64,000 nt of DNA from assembly GCA_037693485.1 (NCBI GenBank), contig CM075351.1, positions 73,868,001 to 73,932,000 of the forward strand, given 5' to 3'. Shown piece after piece: positions 45,791-56,211 of the stretch. Below the pieces are notes generated by a model. The model worked only from the letters and a program-made list of their open reading frames with translations. It ran no database searches and had not been told where the DNA came from. Each line of letters opens with the position of its first letter. The first letter of the stretch is position 1. The stretch comes from Kitagawia praeruptora. Lineage: Eukaryota; Streptophyta; Magnoliopsida; Apiales; Apiaceae. Made by a program: the position numbers and the translations under genes.

Positions 45791-45937
45791 TTCAACGTCA
45801 TCGTAAATGCGTCGGTCGCTCCACGCTTTACATCAATATGATATTGTTGAAAATACTCGCGTAAGAGCAATAAACCCTGACCCAAGTCTCGAATAAGGCC
45901 GTTATAACTTCAAGGAAAACCTGATCAGTTTTCCTAG

Positions 45938-45952
45938 AAGTTGGGGGGCAAA
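45938..45952 (+). promoter_or_regulatory. Polypurine tract, Retand-like element
   Basis: AAGTTGGGGGGCAAA directly abuts the 3' LTR at 45953, the expected plus-strand primer. Confidence 0.85.
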
Positions 45953-46467
45953 TGATATGGGCTAAAAGTAAGCCCTAAGACACATTTAATGTGGCATTAA
46001 TTAGACCTAGAATGGTCCAAACGTGGGGCCCACCAGATGGGCCCAAACCCTAACTATAATATTAATTTCGTAATTAATGTTAGGGGTAATAAACAGCCCA
46101 GCAAATAAAAGTCAAACAAGAATATGATTCTTGTCTGACTTAGCCTCCAAGATACATATTCTAACATGGAAACTGATTCATACATGGAAGGAGACTGGAA
46201 CCTTCTTCTAGTCGGTGACTTGCCCACCAAGTCACCAAACCCTACTACGATTTTAGGGCTTCTCAGCCTATATAAAGGGTCTGACCCCTCATCCTAGAAC
46301 TACGTTTTTTGGCTTGATTCTCTAATACAGAGATACGTAGGCATTCTGTGAAGACCGATCAGTCTCGAACGCAGAAGCAGCCATAAAAGCACGAAGCTCA
46401 CGAACCCTAGCCTTAAATACACAAACCCTAGCCGCAATAATTTAAACCTAGTTTTTATTCCACAACA
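45953..46467 (+). repeat. 3' LTR, Retand-like element
   Basis: 515 bp, same length as the 5' LTR and without visible difference. TATATAAA at 46269-46276. Confidence 0.95.
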
Positions 46468-46584
46468 CCCACCTTCTTTTTCAACAAAGATACATGAAAG
46501 GTTGGATGAATTAGAGATTGCGGTGGCAGGTTTAGTCTATAAGCAACCTGACCAATCTTGCTGGAAATCTGAAATGGTCCATAG
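46468..46584 (-). pseudogene. Integrase C-terminal piece of the same chromovirus
   Basis: 117 bp between the Retand 3' LTR and the copia 5' LTR. The minus strand encodes integrase tail motifs (YGPFQI, then KIGQVAYRL, then HPTFHVSLL), i.e. the GPY/F module. The first five bases are the Retand target duplication and the last five (CATAG) the copia one. The frame is open and in phase with 35513-35277 and 54450-54427. Confidence 0.88.
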
Positions 46585-47671
46585 TGTTAGTGTATACTGA
46601 AAATATTTATTTTAAGTATATACATTTATTTCTGGCCCGGTTTTATTGAGAATCATTTAAATGTTTACATGCTGTCTAATATTATATATTGTAGACAATC
46701 TAGTATCAAATGGGATATAGAATATTAGATTGTTAAATATGGTTTATATAATATAATAAGGTTCACAGCACAGGTGGTGTTGGACAATCCACTGGGATGG
46801 CTGTAGTATTATTTAAATTAGTTTATATTGACTAATAAATAATACTAGTATACTTTGTGTATATTGAACAGGATCAAATTTAGAATTGTTCCCTTATACT
46901 GATTAAGAAGGAGAACTAAGATTCTATGTTATTATTAATGCTTAGGTTCTTAATCTGGATATAGTAATTGACACGTGTATATTATTTACATGCTTTGATT
47001 TATATATGAAATAATTCTTTTGAATTATATCATTATATTTTGGATGATGGAATTATATACATGGTGAATATTATTTATAAAAGGAATCCATGTCCTGATA
47101 ATATTCGGGTTAATGATGTCCCCTTGAAAGCTCAAAAAGATTTAATTATGTGAAACCCTGCAGGTGGATTTATTCCGGAATAATTAAATAAAGGTTGAGT
47201 GGATGATCAAGGATAAAAGATATTAATTAAATGAATTATCAGAAATTTATTTAATTAATGGACATGCGATATTTTAAACATGGGGAATTTAATAAGCAAA
47301 TAATAAAGGAGCCGATTTAATTAATTAAATAAATTACCGGAATTAGGTGGCTGGTGCAATATTAATTATTTAGTGGAATTAATTAATATTAATGATAAAG
47401 GGCTTGGCCCAAGTTATCATTAGAAGGCCCGACCTAATTTTCTCCTTGATCCCTATTGTAGCCTATAAATACTCTTTATGCCTCCAAGAATAAGGGTTCG
47501 GAATTCTAGAGCTTGGAGGCTAAAACCTTGGAGGATCGAAGGCCACACTTCGTTCAAGGGAGTAAGGGAATACAATAGAAGATCGTGGATTTGAATCGCT
47601 TGCGCCGTAGCGATTAAGGTAAATCATTAAACTAGTTAAACACATATCACTATGATCCAAAGGAACCAATA
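46585..47671 (+). repeat. 5' LTR, copia element
   Basis: 1087 bp from TGTTAGTG to CCAATA (the expected CA is mutated to TA). TATAAATA at 47464-47471 is a likely promoter. Confidence 0.93.
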
Positions 47672-47673
47672 AT

Positions 47674-47690
47674 TGGCATCAAGAGCCTGA
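47674..47690 (+). promoter_or_regulatory. Primer-binding site, copia element
   Basis: TGGCATCAAGAGCCTGA begins two bases after the LTR; it is a variant of the initiator-Met-type copia primer site. The first 14 bases recur in the TRIM at 31917. Confidence 0.8.
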
Positions 47691-49326
47691 GGTTTAGTGG
47701 ACTTGTGTTTGTGTTTGATGACGTCCATGTCGTAATTAAAATTGGTTGTGTATGTATAGTGGTATGCTTGTGTAATAATCTTTTGCAGGTTGTTATCCAC
47801 TATTATGGCCATGTTTTTTAATTATGTGTTTGGATCCCACGTGGTTTAATCGTGGTTATTTTGTTTGGTTTCCACGTGGTTTATCGTGGTTGTAAACACG
47901 AGGGTTGATCGTGTTAGAATAGATTTTACAAAATTAGTTTTGTATTAGATCTATTTTTTATGTAATTGTTTGATGGTTTTTGTATAAATCCGGGTATTTT
48001 GTAACAATTACGTGTGATCGGAAATCATAACGGAGAAAATATTTTGTTCCGCTGCGTAACTGATGGAGGCGGCTGTTGTTGCTGTTGAACAAGATTAAGG
48101 ATTAGAAGCACAAGCGCACATCAGCAGATGGCGCGTGTGAATTTTCTGGAAAAGCCTGTAACGCGCATATCCATCCTGCGCAACAGGTGGGCGGCTGGGA
48201 AAAGTCTGTCACGCATGCGCGTAATGCGCAACAGTGTGAAATGCGGACTAGCTGTAACGCATACACAGAATGCGCAACAGGCTGTTTTTTTGTCTTCTGT
48301 CCACCGGATGCAGCGCATGTCAGCAACAACAGGGCTGAAGCAGTTTTTTCTTTGGGGCCATAATAGTGGATTTAAATTATGTTTTTTAATTTTAATTCCG
48401 CTATTTAATTTTTTAATTATTGCTTTAAATAATTGTTATGTGTGTTGTTAATTATGTGTGTAATTTTTAATTGCATGTTTAACATAATTAGGACGACATG
48501 GACATAGATATTTTATTTATTGCTTTAATTAAATGTTTTATGTTGTTAAATTATGTGTGTATTTTGAATGCATGTTAGACATAATTGTAACGACATAGGT
48601 CCCATTTAATTTTAAAATTCCTCATTTTTTTATAAAAATTCTAAGTGGGTGAGGGAATTAATTAAGAATTAAATCCCACGGTCTCCATTATTTTGTATGT
48701 AATATAACCTTTTAAATAATGTAGATAGTATATATGATCACCCATTGTGGCGTACTATTTACGGTATTATTAAAAGGTTGTGGAAATTACTAGAACGAAA
48801 TTCTTAAATTAAATTACGAATAGTGAAAGGTATGCATGCCACCCAACGTGGCGTACCAAGTTTCATAGAATTCGATTAATTAGAAGGGTACCAATGATTG
48901 AATATAGATTTTCGATAATGAGAGAAAGGATGATTCTGTCTAGAAAGGGGTCTTAAGTGATGCCTCTTGACAATGCTCCCCCCGATCTGGGAATTATCCT
49001 ATTATCGATTATTGATTTGAAATATTTAATGGTGGCATCCCGTCTTATTGTTATTAATTTAAGATTTGATAATGGTATACACTTAGCTATGAAAAATAAT
49101 ATATAGTCCACCTTAACGTGGCGTATTATTTAGTAATAGGACCGAAGTAATATTTAAGCGAATTTAAATGGTATATATGTCACCCATCGTGGTGTACCAG
49201 ATACTTATTGTGTTTAAATATTAGTGCATTAATTTTAATTAATTGTTAGAGGAAACCAATAGGTTTTAAGATTTGTGCAACTCTCTGATTATGTGTTACA
49301 TGTATGATTCTCAGGATTAGATCATT
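47691..49326 (+). other. Long copia leader with short repeats
   Basis: About 1.6 kb without a credible ORF. TGCGCAACAG occurs at 48177, 48225 and 48271 (spacing 48 and 46). A CACCcAnCGTGGCGTAC-like box occurs at 48739, 48839, 49108 and 49181. CACGTGGTTTA / ATCGTGGTTnT words repeat at 47838-47900. Small ORFs near 48100-48450 follow from the GC-rich repeats. Confidence 0.7.
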
Positions 49327-52300
49327 ATGGGTTTTAATCCACTATTCACCATACTTAAGGATAACAAACTTACTGGACCAAACTATACTGAATGGAAACG
49401 TAATTTGGACATAGTGTTGACTGCTGAGGAGTACAAATTTTGTACTTATGAACCCAAGCCAGATCAGCCTGCTGAAGATGCTCCTGAAAGTGAGAAGGAG
49501 TATTATAAGCGGTGGATTAAGGCTGATGAGATGTCGCGATGTTACATTCTGGTAGCAATGTCGGGTGTTTTGCAGCATCAGCATCAGGCTATGTCCACAG
49601 CTTCAGATATGCTCTTTAATCTCAAGGAACTTTTTGGGGAACAGAATAGGGCTGCTAAGCAAGTAGCAATGAAGGCTTTAATGAACACTCAGATGGCTGA
49701 AGGAACACCTGTAAGGGATCATGTTCTCAGGATGATGTCTCATCTGAATGAGATGGAGATCCTTGGTGCTGATATTGATGGGGAAACCCAGATTGATATC
49801 ATCCTTATGAGTCTGCCCAAAAGTTTTGAGCAGTTCCGCTTGAATTACACCATGAACAAAAGGGTGTATAGTCTCGCGGAACTTCTGACAGAACTTCAGG
49901 CAGCTGAAGGACTCTTTAAGCAGAATGTTCAAGTGAATATGGCTGAGAAAGCTTCTTCCTCTAAGCCGAAAGGCAAGAAGAAGAAAAAGGTTCAGACACA
50001 TAAAGCTGGAAAGGTTGCTAATGCAGTGGGAGTTCAAGGTGCTGTGAAAAAGCCTAAGGGCAAGTGCTTCAAGTGCAAGCAGTCAGGTCACTGGAAACAG
50101 GATTGTCCTCTTTCTAAGAAGACAAACAATACTGGTATGTCTCTTTCACTAGTTACAGAAACATATATAGCGGCTATATCTACGAGCACTTGGTGTGTAG
50201 ATACAGGAGCCACTGACCATGTTTGTAACTCTATGCAGGGGTTCCAGCAAACCAGAATGCTTAGAGATGGCGAGATATATGTGTTCATGGGAGATGCTAC
50301 GAAAGTAGCAGTAGTTGCAGTTGGAATAATTACTTTAGCTTTCGGTGATGATAGGATTTTGGTTTTGAACAATTGTCTTTATGTACCTTCGTTTAGAAGG
50401 AATTTGATTTTAGTTTCTAAACTTGCCATTGATGGTTATAATGTTTGTTTGGATCGTAATGTTTCTATTATGATGAATAAACGAGTTACATGTTCTGGTA
50501 CATTGCAAGACAATTTATATATTATTAATCCTATCCAACCAATGCTGCAACAAAAGGAATCTAATAATATTCTTTCTAGCTCAAACAAAAGAAAGAAACC
50601 TTCCGAATTGAACCAAACATATCTTTGGCACTTAAGATTAGGTCATTTTAACTTGAGGAGGATTCAAAGACTGGTAGTAGATGGGCCATTAGGCTTGTTG
50701 GCAGTGGAGCCATTTCCAGTTTGTGAATCTTGCTTGGAAGGTAAGATGACTAATAGGCCTTTTAAAGCAAAGGGGAATAGAGCCAAAGAAGTATTAGAAT
50801 TGGTTCATACTGATTTATGTGGTCCTATGAGTATCCAAGCAAGAGGAGGTTATGAGTATTTTGTCACTTTTATTGACGATTATTCTAGATATGGATACAT
50901 TTATTTGTTGCGCCGCAAGTCTGAGTGCTTTGAAAAATTCAAAGAGTACAAAGCAAATGCGGAGAAACGCCATCTTGGAAAATGTATCAAGTCACTATGA
51001 TCAGATTGTGGTGGCGAATACTTGCTTGGAGAATTTAGGGAATATTTATTAGAAAATGGGATTACATCCCAGTTATCTGCACCTGGCACACCTCAGCAGA
51101 ATGGTGTAGCAGAGAGAAGGAATCGGACTCTTTTAGAGAGTGCTAGATCGATGATGAGTTATTCAGATTTACCCAAGTCGTTCTGGGGATATGCTATAGA
51201 AACAACGGCTTACCTTCTGAACTTGGTACCTTCTAAGTCGGTTCCCAAGACTCCAATAGAATTGTGGACTGGTAGCAAACCAAGTCTAAGACATATTCGG
51301 ATTTGGGGTTGTCCAGCACATGTGCTGAACAAGAACGCGACCAAGCTAGAATCTCGTACAGAAGTAAGGTTGTTTGTAGGCTATCCCTTGGGAACAAAAG
51401 GTTATTCATTTTATAGTCCTAGGGATCGAGATATCATTGTTAGCACCAATGCTAGATTCTTAGAGGAAGACTATATAATGAACCACAAACCCATGAGTAG
51501 TGTTGTTTTAGAGGAATTAGTGGGAGGGACAGATAATCCCCAAGTGCCAATAGTACAAGTAGAACAACCACAAGAAAATGCACAACTTGACACTAGTACC
51601 GTACCAGTGCCTCGTCGTAGTGGGAGGGTTGTTCGACAACCTGAAAGATTCATGTTTTTGGGAGAGTCTTCAGACTTGGTCTCTGGTGAACAAGATGAGG
51701 ATCCCAGGACATACGAAGAGGCAATTCTAGATAAAGATGCAAATCTTTGGCAAAAGGCAATGGAATCTGAGATGGAATCTATGTATTCCAATCAAGTTTG
51801 GGAGCTCGTGGAACCACCCAAAGGTATAAAACCCATTGGAAGTATGTGGATCTACAAGAAGAAAAGAGGATCTGACAAAAAGGTGAAAGCCTGGAAAGCA
51901 CGACTTGTTGCGAAAGGGTATACTCAGAAAGAAGGAATCGATTATGAGGAAACCTTTTCGCCAGTTGTTATGCTTAAGTCGATCCGGATTCTTTTATCTA
52001 TAGCAGCTCATCTCGATTACGAGATTTGGCAAATGGATGTCAAGACAGCTTTCCTTAATGGAAGTCTTGAGGAAACCATCTATATGCAACAACCAAAAGG
52101 ATTCATTAAAGAAGGCCAAGAGCATCTGGTTTGTAAGCTTAAGAGGTCTATTTATGGACTTAAACAAGATTCTAGGGACTGGAATATTCGTTTTGATCAG
52201 GCAGTCCAGTCATATGGATTTGATCAAAGTCCAAGCGAGTCATGCGTGTATAAGAGAAGTGAGGGTAATGCAGTGGTTTTTCTAGTACTATATGTAGATG

Positions 52301-53226
52301 ACATTTTCATTGGAAACAATGTTAAGATGTTGTCATCAGTAAAGGCATGGTTGTTCAAACAATTTGAAATGAAGGACTTAGGTGAAGCGGCATACATCCT
52401 TGGGATCAAAGTAATAAGGGATCGCAAGAAAAGGATGTTGGCTTTATCTCAAGAGCCCTACATTGATGAAGTATTAGCTCATTTTAACATGCAGAACTCT
52501 AAGAAAGGTTTTCTACCTTTTAAACATGGAGTTACTCTATCCAAGGAGCAGTGTCCTTCGACACCTAAGGATATAGAGAGCATGAAAGCAGTTCCTTATG
52601 CCTCGGCATGTGGAAGCTTAATGTATGCTATGTTATGTACGAGGCCTGACATCTGCTTTGCTGTAGGCATGGTTAGTAGATATCAGTCGAACCCAGGTCA
52701 GGAACATTGGAGTGCAGTAAAAACTATACTCAAGTACCTGAGAAGGACTAAAGAGTATATGTTAATTTACAAGGCCTCGAATCTATTTCCTTTGGGATAT
52801 ACTGATTCAGATTTTCAATCGGATAGGGATAAGAGGAAATCAACCTCGGGATATGTTTTTACTTTGGGAGGTGGAGCCGTTATATGGAGAAGTGTAAAGC
52901 AGAAATGCATTGCAGACTCTACTATGGAAGCCGAGTACGTGGCGGCCTCTGAGGCTGCAAAGGAGGCTGTATGGTTCAGGAACTTCCTTTTGGACTTAGA
53001 TGTGGTACCTAATTTGCCTAGGAGTCTGACAGTGTATTGTGACAACACTGGTGCTGTGGCAAATTCAAAAGAACCACGAGACCACAAAGCAGCTAAACAT
53101 ATTGAACGTAAGTATCATCTTATACGAGGAATCATAAAGCGAGGAGATATAGTTGTGGCTCACATATCATCAAAAGACAACCGGGCAGATCCTTTCACGA
53201 AGAGCTTGCCAGCCAAGGCTTTTTGA
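49327..53226 (+). pseudogene. Copia Gag-Pol with one in-frame stop
   Basis: 1300 codons in one frame from ATG 49327, interrupted only by TGA at 50998-51000. Order: Gag of the copia UBN2 type (residues 1-200); zinc knuckle CFKCKQSGHWKQDC (about 247-260); protease WCVDTGATDH (about 289); pre-integrase HHCC region (about 437-480); integrase core beginning HTDLCGP (about 494); reverse transcriptase with WQMDVKTAFLNG (about 901) and YVDDIF (about 989); RNase H with GYTDSDF (about 1158) and a DPFTKSL end. The stop lies inside the integrase core and probably arose from an Arg CGA by C-to-T change. Without readthrough, Gag and protease are made but integrase is cut and RT and RNase H are lost. Confidence 0.93.
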
Positions 53227-53328
53227 CAGGCATGTGGAAGCGATAGGAGTCAGATGGATGGACACATAGTTTTCAATGTAATAGTGGATTAAATAAACAC
53301 TGATATACTCATAGAATATTTTGAGTAT
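53227..53328 (+). other. Short region between copia pol and purine tract
   Basis: No coding; 102 bases leading to the purine tract. Confidence 0.5.
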
Positions 53329-53339
53329 AAGTGGGAGAT
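53329..53339 (+). promoter_or_regulatory. Polypurine tract, copia element
   Basis: AAGTGGGAGAT abuts the 3' LTR start TGTTAG, the standard copia arrangement. Confidence 0.85.
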
Positions 53340-54426
53340 TGTTAGTGTATACTGAAAATATTTATTTTAAGTATATACATTTATTTCTGGCCCGGTTTTA
53401 TTGAGAATCATTTAAATGTTTACATGCTGTCTAATATTATATATTGTAGACAATCTAGTATCAAATGGGATATAAAATATTAGATTGTTAAATATGGTTT
53501 ATATAATATAATAAGGTTCACAGCACAGGTGGTGTTGGACAATCCACTGGGATGGCTGTAGTATTATTTAGATTAGTTTATATTGACTAATAAATAATAC
53601 TAGTATACTTTGTGTATATTGAACAGGATCAAATTTAGAATTGTTCCCTTATACTGATTAAGAAGGAGAACTAAGATTCTATGTTATTATTAATGCTTAG
53701 GTTCTTAATCTGGATATAGTAATTGACACGTGTATATTATTTACATGCTTTGATTTATATATGAAATAATTCTTTTGAATTATATCATTATATTTTGGAT
53801 GATGGAATTATATACATGGTGAATATTATTTATAAAAGGAATCCATGTCCTGATAATATTCGGGTTAATGATGTCCCCTTGAAAGCTCAAAAAGATTTAA
53901 TTATGTGAAACCCTGCAGGTGGATTTATTCCGGCATAATTAAATAAAGGTTGAGTGGATGATCAAGGATAAAAGATATTAATTAAATGAATTATCAGAAA
54001 TTTATTTAATTAATGGACATGCGATATTTTAAACATGGGGAATTTAATAAGCAAATAATAAAGGAGCCGATTTAATTAATTAAATAAATTACCGGAATTA
54101 GGTGGCTGGTACAATATTAATTATTTAGTGGAATTAATTAATATTAATGATAAAGGGCTTGGCCCAAGTTATCATTAGAAGGCCCGACCTAATTTTCTCC
54201 TTGATCCCTATTGTAGCCTATAAATACTCTTTATGCCTCCAAGAATAAAGGTTCGGAATTCTAGAGCTTGGAGGCTAAAACCTTGGAGGATCGAAGGCCA
54301 CACTTCGTTCAAGGGAGTAAGGGAATACAATAGAAGATCGTGGATTTGAATCGCTTGCGCCGTAACGATTAAGGTAAATCATTAAACTAGTTAAACACAT
54401 ATCACTATGATCCAAAGGAACCAACA
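53340..54426 (+). repeat. 3' LTR, copia element
   Basis: 1087 bp ending CCAACA. TATAAATA at 54219-54226. About seven substitutions relative to the 5' LTR. Confidence 0.93.
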
Positions 54427-54450
54427 CATAGAAGCGCGGAGCTAGCTTTT
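54427..54450 (-). pseudogene. Chromovirus codons between copia and Athila
   Basis: 24 bases left between two elements. The minus strand encodes KLAPRFY, the residues expected directly before GPF in gypsy integrases. CATAG at 54427-54431 is the copia target duplication; the five bases before the Athila LTR (CTTTT) would be its target copy. Confidence 0.8.
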
Positions 54451-56071
54451 TGATAAGTGGATATATATAGACTTGGATCGTTCCATTTCGGCTTAAATTG
54501 GTGTTTTGTACCTCAAGTATTGGTGTGAGTTAATGTGTTTTGTGAGAATTGTGTAGGATTTACTTCCAGGTGCAAGGATGGCATTTTTCAGCGTTTTTAT
54601 GTGTTTGTAAGCTCAGAAGAACAAGTGTTGGAGTTGCAATCAATAGTAGAAGATGTAGAGAAGGAATCAGCAAAGTGCATAAAGTCAGCCTGTCAAGGGG
54701 CGCGGGCGCGCTCAATAAACACCAGGACTGCGGGCGGGCGCGCCAGGTGATTCTGCTAAAACTAATGCGCGCGGGCGCGCTGGAAACCTATAGGAAGAGC
54801 GCGCGGCCGCGTGGTGCTACGGATGTTTTGCCAGAAACTTTCCAGATTTCAAGTTCTAATAGGAAATTGCCGTTTTACTTCTCCTATTCAATATAACAAT
54901 TGTTATGAACGGCCAGAAACTTCAAGAATCATAACTAAACATGGGAATTGTAATTCTTATTGCATTCAAGGACGGAAATTGCCGGAATTCTATCCTAAAT
55001 CAAAGACGATAATTGCTTGGTTGAGGAGGCACTTGGGGCTATAAATACACACCTTGGGGCACAGAAAATTGATCATATACACACTATAGTTCGTTCAGAG
55101 CACGAGAGAGAGAAGCCAAGGTGAGGATTGTGACGACAAGAAGATCTAGTCATAGTTTTCTTATATTCTTTGTTTAGGCGTATCTTTTGGATGCTTGTTA
55201 CTTTTCCGGATTTGTTTGCTAAACCTTATTCTATTATTGATTTATTCATCTTCTTTATCTTGTTTGATATCATGCTTTCGTCAAATCCCATGGTGACGAA
55301 GGGTTCGATTATGAACTAATCGTTATCATGGGATCCTAGTGGATTTATCTATGTAGCTTAGTAGTTTGCATGCCTTAAAGATTTATGTGTGGTGAATTCT
55401 TGATATCCTTGTATGGTTATGCTTATTGTATTTAGGTGCGTCGCGAACATCTAATATGTTAATCTCTTGCTAAACGAGAGTGGATCTTGAGATTTAGAAC
55501 TTGCCATGCTAGCATAGGATAGGTTGATGTTTTAACATCATGATTTGTGGCATCAATAGAGATATTATGCTACCCTATGTGATCTAAGTGGATAACTTGT
55601 ACTTAAACCTTTATGTTTTCAAATTCTATAGAGATATAGGGTCTAAACATAATAGGTGCCTATTCATCTTCTATCTCTTTTGTGGATGTATGCGTAGATT
55701 GGTACTAGTATACCGAGAGGTAACTTTTACTTGTTTCATGTTATTCGATCAGATATCAAAACCATCGCATGTTTTAATTAAAGGCTGCAACTCTAAGTGA
55801 AGTAGATAATGAAACTAGGATTCCATGTTTATTCTCATATAAGAAATTCGACTTTAATTCTTGTCAATAAGTTAATTCTTAGATTTATAATTTGCATCTT
55901 AATTTAATTTAGATAATCAAACTCCCATTTGTTATTTTTATTAGAAGTGAATTAAAATCATACATTGTTGCATAGGCATATTTTCTGAGTAAAACCTAAC
56001 CAGATCTCTGTGGAACGAACTTTAATTGTATTACTTGTGACTACGTGCGCTTGCGTAATTATAGCATAACA
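54451..56071 (+). repeat. 5' LTR, Athila element
   Basis: 1621 bp, TGATAAGTGG...GCATAACA. TATAAATA at 55040-55047. A GC-rich block (54695-54830) holds GCGCGGGCGCG-type words. The first ~130 bp and many later blocks match the left LTRs (1542 bp). Confidence 0.88.
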
Positions 56072-56077
56072 AGTTTT

Positions 56078-56095
56078 TGGCGCCGCTGCCGGGGA
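56078..56095 (+). promoter_or_regulatory. Primer-binding site, tRNA-Asp type (Athila)
   Basis: TGGCGCCGCTGCCGGGGA, six bases after the LTR, identical to 5412-5429 on the minus strand. Confidence 0.87.
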
Positions 56096-56211
56096 TCATC
56101 GGTGTTTTATTTTTAGTTTATGTGCTTGTCAATAGTGGTCGTTAACGTTCACTGACTCGGATTTCTTACTTAGTTTGTTTGTTTCGTGGTGTTTCAGGTA
56201 CTTAGTTTTGT

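Larger units (their letters stand above)
35514..46467 (+). mobile_element. Retand-like Tat (Ty3/gypsy) element, apparently intact
   Basis: 10,954 bp with TSD CCCAC (35509-35513 and 46468-46472), two 515-bp LTRs identical as read by eye, primer site, purine tract, a single open gag-pol frame, an antisense gene and a tandem-repeat-rich 3' region. Identical LTRs imply a very recent insertion. This is the youngest and most complete element in the window. Confidence 0.96.
46585..54426 (+). mobile_element. Ty1-copia element, nearly intact
   Basis: 7842 bp with TSD CATAG (46580-46584, 54427-54431), two LTRs of exactly 1087 bp that differ at about seven places by eye, primer site, long leader, one gag-pol frame with a single stop, and purine tract. 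LTR divergence makes it older than the Retand element next to it. Confidence 0.95.
34967..54450 (-). mobile_element. Chromovirus (Ty3/gypsy) remnant interrupted by three retrotransposons
   Basis: Host of the nested cluster. The surviving pieces, in minus-strand reading order, are 54450-54427, 46584-46473 and 35513-34967. They give the end of integrase, a chromodomain, a stop codon, a purine tract and a short LTR. The outer part upstream of 54450 would resume beyond the Athila element, outside the window. The lineage within chromoviruses is not resolved. Confidence 0.85.

Noticed and set aside
48102..48451. Overlapping ORFs of 65-107 codons in the copia leader
   Set aside because: They follow from the GC-rich TGCGCAACAG repeats and match nothing recognisable.
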